A stretch of 64,000 nucleotides of DNA, from the NCBI GenBank assembly GCA_964554875.1, contig CAZKQJ010000004.1, positions 1 through 64,000 on the forward strand. The letters run 5' to 3'. The translations under genes were made by a program, and so were the position numbers. The notes beneath the pieces were generated by a model. That model saw nothing but the letters and a program-made list of their open reading frames with translations, made no database searches and was not told the origin of the DNA. The first letter of the stretch is position 1. Each line of letters begins with the position of its first letter. The stretch comes from Marispirochaeta sp964554875 (GTDB lineage: Bacteria; Spirochaetota; Spirochaetia; JC444; Marispirochaetaceae). Shown piece by piece: positions 1 to 7,366 of this stretch.

Positions 1-67
1 TCTGTGCCGTCAGGGAAAAACTAAGAATAAACATTAGAACTGTCGTAATAATCAGCAGGCGTTTCAT
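1..67 (-). CDS. N-terminus of a secreted protein (partial)
   Basis: The first 22 codons of a minus-strand gene lie at the window edge. They encode Met-Lys-Arg followed by a hydrophobic stretch (LLIITTVLMFILSFSL) and Thr-Ala-Gln, a typical Sec signal peptide with a probable signal peptidase I site. A strong Shine-Dalgarno (GGAGGAA on the minus strand, 71-77) sits just upstream of the ATG at 67. The mature protein is outside the window, so no function can be given. Confidence 0.6.
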   Translation of the reverse strand, partial: MKRLLIITTVLMFILSFSLTAQ

Positions 68-143
68 ATCTTCCTCCGTTCAAAAAAATCAGCTGCATAT
101 AAGTATAGTACGCTTATCCAAAATATCCAAATTTTACATGCCC

Positions 144-677
144 TTAATCGCTGATTTCCTTATCTTTTTCGTCGAGATCTTCCGGTTCTTCATCCGTATC
201 GGCGTGCTTTGTTACCGGCCGTATGGTTTCCTGAATGCTTTTCCCCTTTTCCTGGTTCAGCTCGTACCAGGGGGTTTTGGCTTTCAGCTCTTCGTCCAGG
301 TCCTCAAGGCGGTTATATTCCTCAGGGATAGTCGCCAGGCGGTCCTTGCCTTCGGCATAGATAAAGCGCACCACCGTGTTCTCGGGGGTGTGTATGATGC
401 CGGCATGGGTAATCTGGTCCCATTCAAGCCGTTCAAGGGATGTGGTGGGAAAGCGCAGGGTAATCCCGTCATCGTGGGTCATGATAAAGCTTTTCACATG
501 ATTCAAAAGCATCCGGATCATCTGAAAGGCAAAGTAGCCAAAGAGAACCGCGATGAACATTCCCGCAATGCCCGGAAGGAACACCAGCGGGGCGGCGGTC
601 AGGAAAATCAGCAGCAGAATAAGTCCGTAGGCTACAAAGAGCCTGCGGTTGCCTTTTACGCGAAAGGAATAACGCAT
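144..677 (-). CDS. Small membrane protein with a PH-like cytoplasmic domain
   Basis: This 177-residue protein has a basic N-terminus, two closely spaced hydrophobic segments at about residues 13-35 and 38-60, then a soluble beta-rich region (about 65-140) and a very acidic C-terminal tail. The two-helix hairpin followed by a beta-rich domain with a W-D-Q-I turn resembles bacterial PH-domain membrane proteins; that is a fold-level impression only. The start has a good ribosome binding site (GGAGGTG, 9 bases upstream). It lies 29 bases downstream of aroC in the same direction, so it is probably co-transcribed, although no link to aromatic biosynthesis is evident. Confidence 0.6.
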   Translation of the reverse strand: MRYSFRVKGNRRLFVAYGLILLLIFLTAAPLVFLPGIAGMFIAVLFGYFAFQMIRMLLNHVKSFIMTHDDGITLRFPTTSLERLEWDQITHAGIIHTPENTVVRFIYAEGKDRLATIPEEYNRLEDLDEELKAKTPWYELNQEKGKSIQETIRPVTKHADTDEEPEDLDEKDKEISD

Positions 678-706
678 GGAAAGAACACCTCCAGAAATGG
701 ATTAAT

Positions 707-1774
707 CTATAAATTGTACCTGCGGCCAAGGGCCTCGTGACGCATGAACTGGTCCTCCAGTACAATGGCAGCCATGGCTTCCATGACCGGAACTATGCGG
801 GGGCAGATGCAGGGATCATGGCGTCCCTCGGTTACTATTTCACGTTCCTCTCCCCGGATATCCCGGGTTTTCTGTTGTACCGTTATGCTGGATGTGGGTT
901 TGACCGCCGCCCGGAAAACGATCTCCTGCCCGGTACTGATCCCTCCCAGAACACCGCCGGCGTTGTTGCTCAGGAATCCCTCCGAATCCATCCAGTCGTT
1001 GTGTTCGCTGCCCCGCATGTCGGCGCAGCCGAAGCCGGAACCGAATTCGATTCCCTTGACGGCCCCCAGACTCAAAATAGCGTGGCCGAGTTCGGCGTCC
1101 AGCTTGTCGAACACCGGTTCTCCCAGGCCCGCGGGGACACCCTGAATACGGCATTCGATAATACCCCCTGCGGAGTCGCCGATTTCTGCAAGCTCCTTTA
1201 CCCGGGCAACCATCTTTTCGGCTGCTTTCGGGTCAGAAGCCCGCATGGGGTTTTTCTCGATAACAGCGGGGTCGTAGCTTTCGCAGGATATGCCCGCTGC
1301 CCGCAGGGTGTAGGCGGTAACGGAGACGCCCCGCCGGGCAAGGAGTTTCTTTGCCACCGCTCCGGCAGCAACCCTCCCGGCTGTTTCCCTGCCGGAGGCG
1401 CGGCCGGAGCCGCGGTGGTCCCGGATACCGTACTTTGCAAGGTAGGTAAAATCAGCGTGGCCGGGACGAAAGAGCTCCCTGATCTCGTCATAGGCACTGG
1501 GGCGCATGTCCTGATTGTAGAGGACTATTCCAAGGGGGGTGCCGGTGGTGAGGCCCTCGAATACTCCGGAAAGGATATGTACCCTGTCGCTCTCCTGCCT
1601 GGGGGTGGTGACCTCGGACTGACCGGGCTTGCGGCGATTCATCTCCAGCTGAATATCCTCCTCCGACAGAGGAAGTCCGGGAGGCACACCGTCCACAATG
1701 ACACCGACCCCGGGTCCGTGGGACTCACCGAAGGTACTTATACGAAACAGGGTACCGAAGCTGCTACCTGACAT
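707..1774 (-). CDS. aroC: Chorismate synthase
   Basis: This enzyme converts 5-enolpyruvylshikimate-3-phosphate to chorismate using reduced FMN, the last step of the shikimate pathway. The 355-residue product begins MSGSSFGTLFRISTFGESHG, containing the family's FGESHG signature, and continues with the conserved NRRKPGQ, RPGHADFTY and GSGRASGRETAGRVAAGA segments; the length is normal. An in-frame open stretch runs 50 codons further upstream into aroK, but the ATG at 1774 is preferred because CAGGAGA precedes it and the family starts there. The start overlaps the 3' end of aroK by 11 bases, indicating translational coupling. Confidence 0.95.
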   Translation of the reverse strand: MSGSSFGTLFRISTFGESHGPGVGVIVDGVPPGLPLSEEDIQLEMNRRKPGQSEVTTPRQESDRVHILSGVFEGLTTGTPLGIVLYNQDMRPSAYDEIRELFRPGHADFTYLAKYGIRDHRGSGRASGRETAGRVAAGAVAKKLLARRGVSVTAYTLRAAGISCESYDPAVIEKNPMRASDPKAAEKMVARVKELAEIGDSAGGIIECRIQGVPAGLGEPVFDKLDAELGHAILSLGAVKGIEFGSGFGCADMRGSEHNDWMDSEGFLSNNAGGVLGGISTGQEIVFRAAVKPTSSITVQQKTRDIRGEEREIVTEGRHDPCICPRIVPVMEAMAAIVLEDQFMRHEALGRRYNL

Positions 1775-2333
1775 TATCCATCTCCTGAAGACCCTTGAGT
1801 ATCTTGTCCGTCCCATCCTGAACATCCGCGCCCTTGAGTTCGACCACAAGGTCCGCCGCCGAGCGGTAGAGGGCGTCCCGTCGCTTGAAAAGTTCAAGGA
1901 AACTTTCCCGGGGAGCTTGTTCATCCAGAAAGGGGGGGATTCCCCTGGCGGCTATCCGGGAAAAGAGGACATCCGCTTCTTCGTAAAGGTACACCATAAT
2001 CCCGAGGCCGGGCAAGACGCGGCGGGCTTCGGGGTTGTCCGGGGTACCGCCACCCAAAGCCAGCACGTAGAATCCGCCCTGTTCACCGAGCCCTTTGAGG
2101 GCAGCGAGTTCCAGCTCCTGAAAACCGGTCTTGCCCAGGCGTCGGTAAATTTCCCGGGGTTCCCAGGTTATGGCATCAGGTCCGCCCCGGTTTTCACGGC
2201 ACAGCTCCACCACAAGGTCGTCCAGGTCGTGAAACGCGAGACCCAATTCAGACGCCAGCCGGCGTCCCAGGGTCGATTTTCCGCAATGTTTGATTCCCGA
2301 AACAAGAATCGGACGGGAAGGAGTGTAATTCAT
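1764..2333 (-). CDS. aroK: Shikimate kinase
   Basis: This 189-residue protein phosphorylates shikimate at O3 with ATP. Near the N-terminus is the P-loop GIKHCGKST, followed by FHDLDD, equivalent to the shikimate-binding Asp of the family, then an ALGGG segment in the middle (Walker-B-like region of shikimate kinases). Length is slightly above the usual 165-180. It is the first recognised gene of an aroK-aroC pair whose coding regions overlap by 11 bases. Confidence 0.9.
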   Translation of the reverse strand: MNYTPSRPILVSGIKHCGKSTLGRRLASELGLAFHDLDDLVVELCRENRGGPDAITWEPREIYRRLGKTGFQELELAALKGLGEQGGFYVLALGGGTPDNPEARRVLPGLGIMVYLYEEADVLFSRIAARGIPPFLDEQAPRESFLELFKRRDALYRSAADLVVELKGADVQDGTDKILKGLQEMDNVR

Positions 2334-2370
2334 AGGCGTAAAGGCAGAGTACCTGTCTGCAGACTGCTGG

Positions 2371-4464
2371 TCAAGGTTCGGAGGAATCCTGGAACGGTGC
2401 CGCCAGGGAAAACTGGGTCAGAGGGGAGGGTGCGGCGATTTCATAGCCCTGGGCGTAATCCACCCCGATATCCTTGAGGAGCAGAAGAATCTCCTTGGAT
2501 CTGACAAACTCCGCCACCGTCACCGTCCCGATAATGTGTCCGAGATTGTTGATGGCTTCCACCATTGAGCGGTCGATGGGATTCTCGTCCATGTCGGAAA
2601 CGAAGGTTCCGTCGATCTTCAGGTAATCCACCGGAAGGGTTTTCAGGTAATTAAAGGAGGAAAAGCCGGAACCGAAATCATCGAGGGAGAAGGAGTATCC
2701 TTTGTCCCGCATCTCCTTGATGAAATTATTGGTTACCTGCATGTTGGAAATTGCCGCCGTTTCGGTAACTTCGAAGCAGAGGTACTGGGAGGGAACGCCC
2801 GAACTTGAGACGAGATCGCCGATGGTATCCAGGAACTGTTCGTTCGCCAGGGTGCCGGCGCTTAAGTTTATGCTGAACATCATGTCCTCGTCAGGTGCTT
2901 CCCTCAGGATGGAAGATATTGCAGCCAGGCTCTTTTTGACCACCGCCTTATCGATGGTGGGCATGAAATTATAGCGCTCCGCGGCGGGAATAAAAGCCCC
3001 GGGCATGATGAGGTCCCCCTCGGGACTGACGATGCGCAGAAGAATCTCATTCTTCACTGTGCGGTATTTTCCGTTCAGAGGAACAATAGGCTGATAGTAC
3101 AGAACCAGACGGTCCTCTTCTATGGCGGAGTTAAGCTTGGAAATCCAGGTCATCTCGTTGCGACGGTTCTGGAAGATATTGGCCGTTGAATCGTAGAGCT
3201 TGATCCTGTTGCCTCCCTCCTCCTTGGCGGTAAAGCAGGCATCGTCCGCAGCGGCCAGAATTGCCTGGATGTCCTTGGACTCCGTATCGATCTTTACCAG
3301 TCCTATGGAGGAGTTGATGGTAAAGACCTTGTCGTCCCAGACCATCTTGTGATTCACCAGACGGTTCAGGAGACGCTCGGAGATAAGCTTTGCCTGGCTG
3401 ATGGAAATGTGGGCAAGAATTACGCCGAACTCGTCTCCTCCCAGACGGGCACAGAAATCGGAGGTGCGTACCATGGATTTGATGATCGAGGTGGCCTGAA
3501 GGAGCATCTCGTCCCCTGCCCGGTGTCCCAGGGTGTCGTTGACCACCTTGAACTGATCGAGGTCGATATAGAGAAGGGCGTGGGTAATGGAGACATCCAG
3601 GGTATTCTGGACCAGACTGTTCAGCCTCATGGAAAAGGCCTCCCTGTTGGCCAGACCCGTAAGAATGTCATGACTCGCCTGGTAGGATATGCGGTCGCTC
3701 AGATGTTTTACCACCGAGGTATCATGAAGGGCGACGACGCTTCCCTCGTTTTCTCCCCGGGTGCCGAGGATAATAGAGAAGGCCCCGTCCACGTGGATTT
3801 TGTCGCCCCTGCGGTTCATGAGAATGGTATCCTGAAAGCGAAAGGGAAGGTCCTCGGCGGGGATGTTCGCGAGGTCGGCAAAGTCTATCCGTCCGGCCTG
3901 GGAATCGTATATTTCCAGAACCTCCCCCAGGGGCTTCCCTATAAGCTCATCACTGCCGCGTCCGAGGATCGAGACGGCCACGGGATTGACAAAGCGTACA
4001 TTTCCGTCGGTATCGGCGGCGATTATTCCGTCCTCGATGGAGGAGAACATGGCCGAGTACCAGCGCTCCTGCCACTTCAGCTGCCGGTCAACGCCGTACT
4101 TATAGAGGGCAATATCTATGCTGGTATAGAGTTCTTTTTCCTTGAAGGGTTTCAGTATGTACCCCAGAGGTTCCACGTGCTTGGCCCGCTGAAGGGTCTT
4201 CTCATCGGAATAGGCCGTCAGAAACATGACGGGAATCTCGAAGCGTTCCTTGACGATCTCGGCGGTATCGATTCCGTCCATATCGCCGGAGAGCATTATG
4301 TCCATGAGAATTATGTCAGGGGGGTCATTTTCAACGGAATCGATCGCCTGGGGACCGGTCGCAGCAACACCGGTAACCCGGTAGCCGAAGTTCTCCAGTC
4401 GTCGTTGAAGGTCTATGGCAATGATCCGTTCGTCTTCTACTATAAGAATCTTCTCGTTGTTCAT
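2371..4464 (-). CDS. Response regulator with PAS, GGDEF and EAL domains
   Basis: This 697-residue protein should control cyclic-di-GMP. Order: REC receiver (residues 1-120, phosphoacceptor Asp in IILMDIM, conserved TAYSD and KPF lysine), PAS (about 130-255, EDGIIAADTDGNVRFVNP), GGDEF (about 265-430) and EAL (about 440-690). The GGDEF motif is intact (RLGGDEFG) and an inhibitory RxxD site (RTSD) lies five residues before it. In the EAL domain the signature reads EIL, but NLS, FEVTE, the DDFGSGFSS loop and KIDGTFV are present, so phosphodiesterase activity is plausible. A REC domain without an adjacent histidine kinase means the partner is elsewhere. The start has GAGGGA upstream and a promoter at 4491-4519. 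Confidence 0.9.
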   Translation of the reverse strand: MNNEKILIVEDERIIAIDLQRRLENFGYRVTGVAATGPQAIDSVENDPPDIILMDIMLSGDMDGIDTAEIVKERFEIPVMFLTAYSDEKTLQRAKHVEPLGYILKPFKEKELYTSIDIALYKYGVDRQLKWQERWYSAMFSSIEDGIIAADTDGNVRFVNPVAVSILGRGSDELIGKPLGEVLEIYDSQAGRIDFADLANIPAEDLPFRFQDTILMNRRGDKIHVDGAFSIILGTRGENEGSVVALHDTSVVKHLSDRISYQASHDILTGLANREAFSMRLNSLVQNTLDVSITHALLYIDLDQFKVVNDTLGHRAGDEMLLQATSIIKSMVRTSDFCARLGGDEFGVILAHISISQAKLISERLLNRLVNHKMVWDDKVFTINSSIGLVKIDTESKDIQAILAAADDACFTAKEEGGNRIKLYDSTANIFQNRRNEMTWISKLNSAIEEDRLVLYYQPIVPLNGKYRTVKNEILLRIVSPEGDLIMPGAFIPAAERYNFMPTIDKAVVKKSLAAISSILREAPDEDMMFSINLSAGTLANEQFLDTIGDLVSSSGVPSQYLCFEVTETAAISNMQVTNNFIKEMRDKGYSFSLDDFGSGFSSFNYLKTLPVDYLKIDGTFVSDMDENPIDRSMVEAINNLGHIIGTVTVAEFVRSKEILLLLKDIGVDYAQGYEIAAPSPLTQFSLAAPFQDSSEP

Positions 4465-4490
4465 AATCCCTCAAATTACTCAATAAATCC

Positions 4491-4519
4491 ATCATACTTA
4501 CTTGTGGAAGAATATGCAA
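4491..4519 (-). promoter_or_regulatory. Sigma-70-type promoter of the GGDEF/EAL gene
   Basis: On the minus strand TTGCAT (4514-4519) and TATGAT (4491-4496) are separated by exactly 17 bases, about 27 bases before the start codon of the regulator gene. Confidence 0.55.
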
Positions 4520-4543
4520 ACCAAAATAATGATATATTTCATC

Positions 4544-4572
4544 TTGACATATTTCTTTCCTGTCATCATGGT
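4544..4572 (+). promoter_or_regulatory. Promoter of the dGTPase gene
   Basis: TTGACA (4544-4549), a 17-base spacer and CATGGT (4567-4572) precede the dgt ATG at 4584. The predicted transcription start would be only about five bases before the ATG, and no Shine-Dalgarno is seen. Confidence 0.5.
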
Positions 4573-4583
4573 TTAATCAGAGT

Positions 4584-5726
4584 ATGAGCAGTCTTTTTTT
4601 TTCTACACCCTTAAGCCGTGAGGAGCTGACCCTTAGGGTCCGTCCCCGCGACAACGATGTGCGGGGGGCCTTTTTCAGGGACACCACCGCGATTATCCAC
4701 TCGAACCCCTTCCGGCGTCTTAAACACAAGACCCAGGTTTTCTTTACCCCCCAGAACGATCATATCTGTACCCGCATTGAACATGTTTTGCACGTGGCCA
4801 GTGTAGCCGCCACCATCTGCCGGTCATTGAATCTGGACGCGGATCTGGCCTGGGCCATCGGACTGGGGCATGACCTTGGTCACACCCCTTTCGGCCATGT
4901 GGGGGAGAAGATCGTGGAAGAGATCATGGAAGCCCCTTTTGCTCACGAGCTCTACTCCCTGCGGGTTGTGGACAAGCTGATTAACCACGGGAGCGGCCTC
5001 AATCTTACCTACGCGGTGCGGGACGGTATTGTAAACCATTGCGGCGAACAGTTTGAACAGGCCATTGTTCCGGATTTCGAGCTCAAGGAGCTTTCGGCGA
5101 TTCATGCCCGGAACCGCTACCCCTCCACCTGGGAGGGCTGTGTTGTCCGAATGTCCGACAAGATCGCCTATCTCGGGCGTGATTTTGAGGATGCCGTCAA
5201 GCTGAGAATCCTCTCGAGGGATTCCCTTCCCGGAACGGTAAGCAGCATCCTCGGAATCTCCAACGGAGAGATCATCGATTCTCTTGTGAACGATATTATC
5301 CAGTCATCCCTGAAAACCGGGACCATAGGTTTTTCCAGGCCTGTTTACGAGGCCCTTCTCAGTTTCAAGGAATTCAACTATGAGCATATATACCTGCATG
5401 AGCTTCTGTCGGAGTATCATACCTATTTCAGGCGGATACTTTTTACCCTCCATACCTACCTGACGGATCTCTATTCCCGTTTCGGCACCGAATACAAGCG
5501 GTATCCCGATGAGGGGAATACCCTGGCCGCCCGTTTCGGGGAGTATCTTGCCAAGATGGAAGAGCTGTACAGCAGCGAGAACGCCTCGGCGTCTTCCATG
5601 GCCATAGACTATATTGCCGGAATGACCGATGATTTCGCCCTGGATGCGGTGTCGGAGATTATGGTGCCCAAGCACTTCCAGTCAAAATTCGACACACTTC
5701 TGTTTGAAAGGCGATTGAGAATTTGA
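4584..5726 (+). CDS. dgt: dGTP triphosphohydrolase-like HD-domain protein
   Basis: This 380-residue protein should hydrolyse dGTP (or other dNTPs) to the nucleoside and triphosphate, helping set dNTP pools. The N-terminal third carries the family pattern: FRRLKHKTQVF, then TRIEHVLHVASVA with the first HD-domain histidine, and GLGHDLGHTPFGHVGE with the HD pair and the DLGHTPFGH signature. The C-terminal half matches the helical dGTPase-like region. There is no clear ribosome binding site and the promoter sits close to the ATG, so translation may be nearly leaderless. It is divergent from the GGDEF/EAL gene. Confidence 0.9.
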   Translation: MSSLFFSTPLSREELTLRVRPRDNDVRGAFFRDTTAIIHSNPFRRLKHKTQVFFTPQNDHICTRIEHVLHVASVAATICRSLNLDADLAWAIGLGHDLGHTPFGHVGEKIVEEIMEAPFAHELYSLRVVDKLINHGSGLNLTYAVRDGIVNHCGEQFEQAIVPDFELKELSAIHARNRYPSTWEGCVVRMSDKIAYLGRDFEDAVKLRILSRDSLPGTVSSILGISNGEIIDSLVNDIIQSSLKTGTIGFSRPVYEALLSFKEFNYEHIYLHELLSEYHTYFRRILFTLHTYLTDLYSRFGTEYKRYPDEGNTLAARFGEYLAKMEELYSSENASASSMAIDYIAGMTDDFALDAVSEIMVPKHFQSKFDTLLFERRLRI

Positions 5727-5815
5727 CAAGCCTCACAGGGAATAGTACCTTTTACACACCAAAAAACCGCCGCATGAACAACTACGCTTGAAAAACTATT
5801 GTCGGGAGTTTCAGG

Positions 5816-6082
5816 GTGATATACCAGGAAAAAATAGGGGAATACCTGCTGCGCATTGAAGAGATTCACCCTCGTCAGGTGGAGAACATCCTTCTGAGGC
5901 AGCAGTGCGGCGACAGGCGGCGCTTTGGGGAAATCGCAGTTGATCTGCGCTACATAGACCGCACAACCCTTGAAACATGTCTTTCCGGCTCTGATCTTCC
6001 CCTGTGGACCAGACAGAATGCTCGGAAAAACAGAGAATATACATCCTCCGAGAAAAACGCCTCCTCTTCCGGGGAGTCCTGA
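5816..6082 (+). CDS. Small MshEN-like (T2SSE N-terminal-like) protein
   Basis: This 88-residue protein begins with GTG and has GGGAG eight to twelve bases upstream. Residues 5-55 follow the pattern of the short helical domain at the N-terminus of type II secretion/type IV pilus ATPases (KIGEYLL...Q.E.ILL.Q...RRFGEIAVDLRYID..TLE). Such domains bind cyclic-di-GMP in MshE; here there is no ATPase attached, and the C-terminal 25 residues look disordered. The nearby cyclic-di-GMP enzyme makes a nucleotide link conceivable, but that is inference. It converges on nrdG, whose end is ten bases away. Confidence 0.55.
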   Translation: MIYQEKIGEYLLRIEEIHPRQVENILLRQQCGDRRRFGEIAVDLRYIDRTTLETCLSGSDLPLWTRQNARKNREYTSSEKNASSSGES

Positions 6083-6091
6083 TTTTTCTGT

Positions 6092-6790
6092 TCAATTGAC
6101 CCGCAGTGTTGTGGGTATTCCGGCGGATCGAAGCCTTTCTGCGACAGCTTCAAGGACTGTTGCATCATACGGGTCTACAGTGTTCCACGTGCTGTCCAGG
6201 GTCCGCCGGTTTCTGTATCCTGAAAGAAGATAGCTGTTCGCTCCCCGTACCTCAGGAATGATTTCGTCAAAATCCTTTTCGTCCACGATTCCGGGGACCA
6301 TGGTTGTCCTGAGTTGGTGGGGAATACCGCTTTCTGTAAGAACCTTCAGGCTTTTTCGTATCCTGGCAGACATATCTTCTGCCTTTGTTCCCGGAGCAAG
6401 AACACGGTGATAGTTTGAAAAGGATGTTTTTATATCCATAGAGACGAAGTCGGGTCGGAGTTTCTCAAGTTCCCCGGGAAAACTTCCGTTGGTGTCAATT
6501 TTTACCGGCAGTCCGAGATCCCTGATTTTCCTGAGAAGATTCTCCATGTCCCTGTGCAGCAGTGGTTCTCCCCCGGTAATAACCACACCCCCCAGTACGG
6601 GACGACGTTTTTCAAGAAATCTGAGTATTTCGTCAACGGCGATAAAATCCTCCGGAACAGGTCCCCGGACAAGTTCAGGATTGTGACAGTAGGGGCAGCG
6701 AAAATTGCACCCCGGCGTAAAGATGACGGAAGCCACCCTGCCGGGGTAATCAATCAGGGATGTTTTTACAAGCCCCAGACGGCTGATCAA
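6092..6790 (-). CDS. nrdG: Anaerobic ribonucleotide reductase activating enzyme
   Basis: This 232-residue radical SAM enzyme installs the glycyl radical on the class III reductase. The [4Fe-4S] motif CxxxCxxC is seen at residues 28-35 (GCNFRCPYCHN), and the SAM-binding GGEP follows at about residue 73. The start overlaps the previous gene by four bases (ATGA), so it is translationally coupled to the glycyl-radical/redoxin gene. It is the last gene of the nrd operon. The size exceeds the short E. coli NrdG (about 155 residues) and fits the longer group seen in many anaerobes. Confidence 0.92.
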   Translation of the reverse strand: MISRLGLVKTSLIDYPGRVASVIFTPGCNFRCPYCHNPELVRGPVPEDFIAVDEILRFLEKRRPVLGGVVITGGEPLLHRDMENLLRKIRDLGLPVKIDTNGSFPGELEKLRPDFVSMDIKTSFSNYHRVLAPGTKAEDMSARIRKSLKVLTESGIPHQLRTTMVPGIVDEKDFDEIIPEVRGANSYLLSGYRNRRTLDSTWNTVDPYDATVLEAVAERLRSAGIPTTLRVN

Positions 6791-7341
6791 CTCACCGCCC
6801 GTTCTTTGCTGAAGGTACGGATCAGCTCCTGGAGATTGACGCTCCGAAGGACTTCGTTGCCCTCGGAATCCCGGAAGATTACCGTCGGAGTTGCGCAGAC
6901 CACCAGCTCTCCCGCAAGCTCGAAACCTTCATCCATATCCACATTAATCTCGCTGCCCGGGAAACCGAGTTCAGCCAGGTAGGCCTTGACGGGCGGACAA
7001 TTGGGGCAGCTTGTGCGGTAAAAATACTGATACGAGCTTATATCGTCGAGATTTACAGTATCCCCGGATTGTCTGGAATCCTTGCCTGGTCGGCGGATTT
7101 CATCCTTCCTGACAGAAAGGTCGGGCTTTTCCAGGTAGTCCCCGGGGACCTCGAAGGTTTTTCGATGATTATACTCTTCCCGTTTTCCACGGTTCCAGTT
7201 TTTTACCGAGCGGTAGTATCCGACGATTCTGGTATAGACTTCCGTTTGTCGACCCTGGACATCTTCCGCAGCTCGGCGCAGGCGCGCTATTTCCTTGTCG
7301 ATCTGTTCAACTGTCATTGTGTTTTCCATTTTTTCCTTCAT
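6787..7341 (-). CDS. Separate glycyl-radical domain of class III RNR fused to a glutaredoxin-like domain
   Basis: This 184-residue protein has three parts. Residues 1-30 are a charged, probably helical segment. Residues 31-63 read TEVYTRIVGYYRSVKNWN and on to GKREEY, which matches the extreme C-terminus of class III reductases; RIVGYYR would place the radical glycine at Gly41. Residues about 102-180 form a thioredoxin fold with a CPNC redox pair (Cys112, Cys115) and the cis-Pro segment ATPTVIF, like NrdH or glutaredoxin. The upstream nrdD lacks this glycyl motif. The start has a perfect AAGGAG eight bases upstream and lies 25 bases after the nrdD stop, in a different frame, so it is a real separate gene. 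nrdG overlaps its end. I infer that it supplies the radical and the reductant in trans. Confidence 0.8.
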   Translation of the reverse strand: MKEKMENTMTVEQIDKEIARLRRAAEDVQGRQTEVYTRIVGYYRSVKNWNRGKREEYNHRKTFEVPGDYLEKPDLSVRKDEIRRPGKDSRQSGDTVNLDDISSYQYFYRTSCPNCPPVKAYLAELGFPGSEINVDMDEGFELAGELVVCATPTVIFRDSEGNEVLRSVNLQELIRTFSKERAVS

Positions 7342-7366
7342 TTTTTTTCTCCTTCTGTTCCAAGCT

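Noticed and set aside
3349..4587. Long open frame of 412 codons antisense to the GGDEF/EAL gene
   Set aside because: It is a shadow of the opposite-strand gene, with no recognisable domain or ribosome binding site. The same holds for long frames opposite aroC, fabF, trpS and the secretion-type genes.
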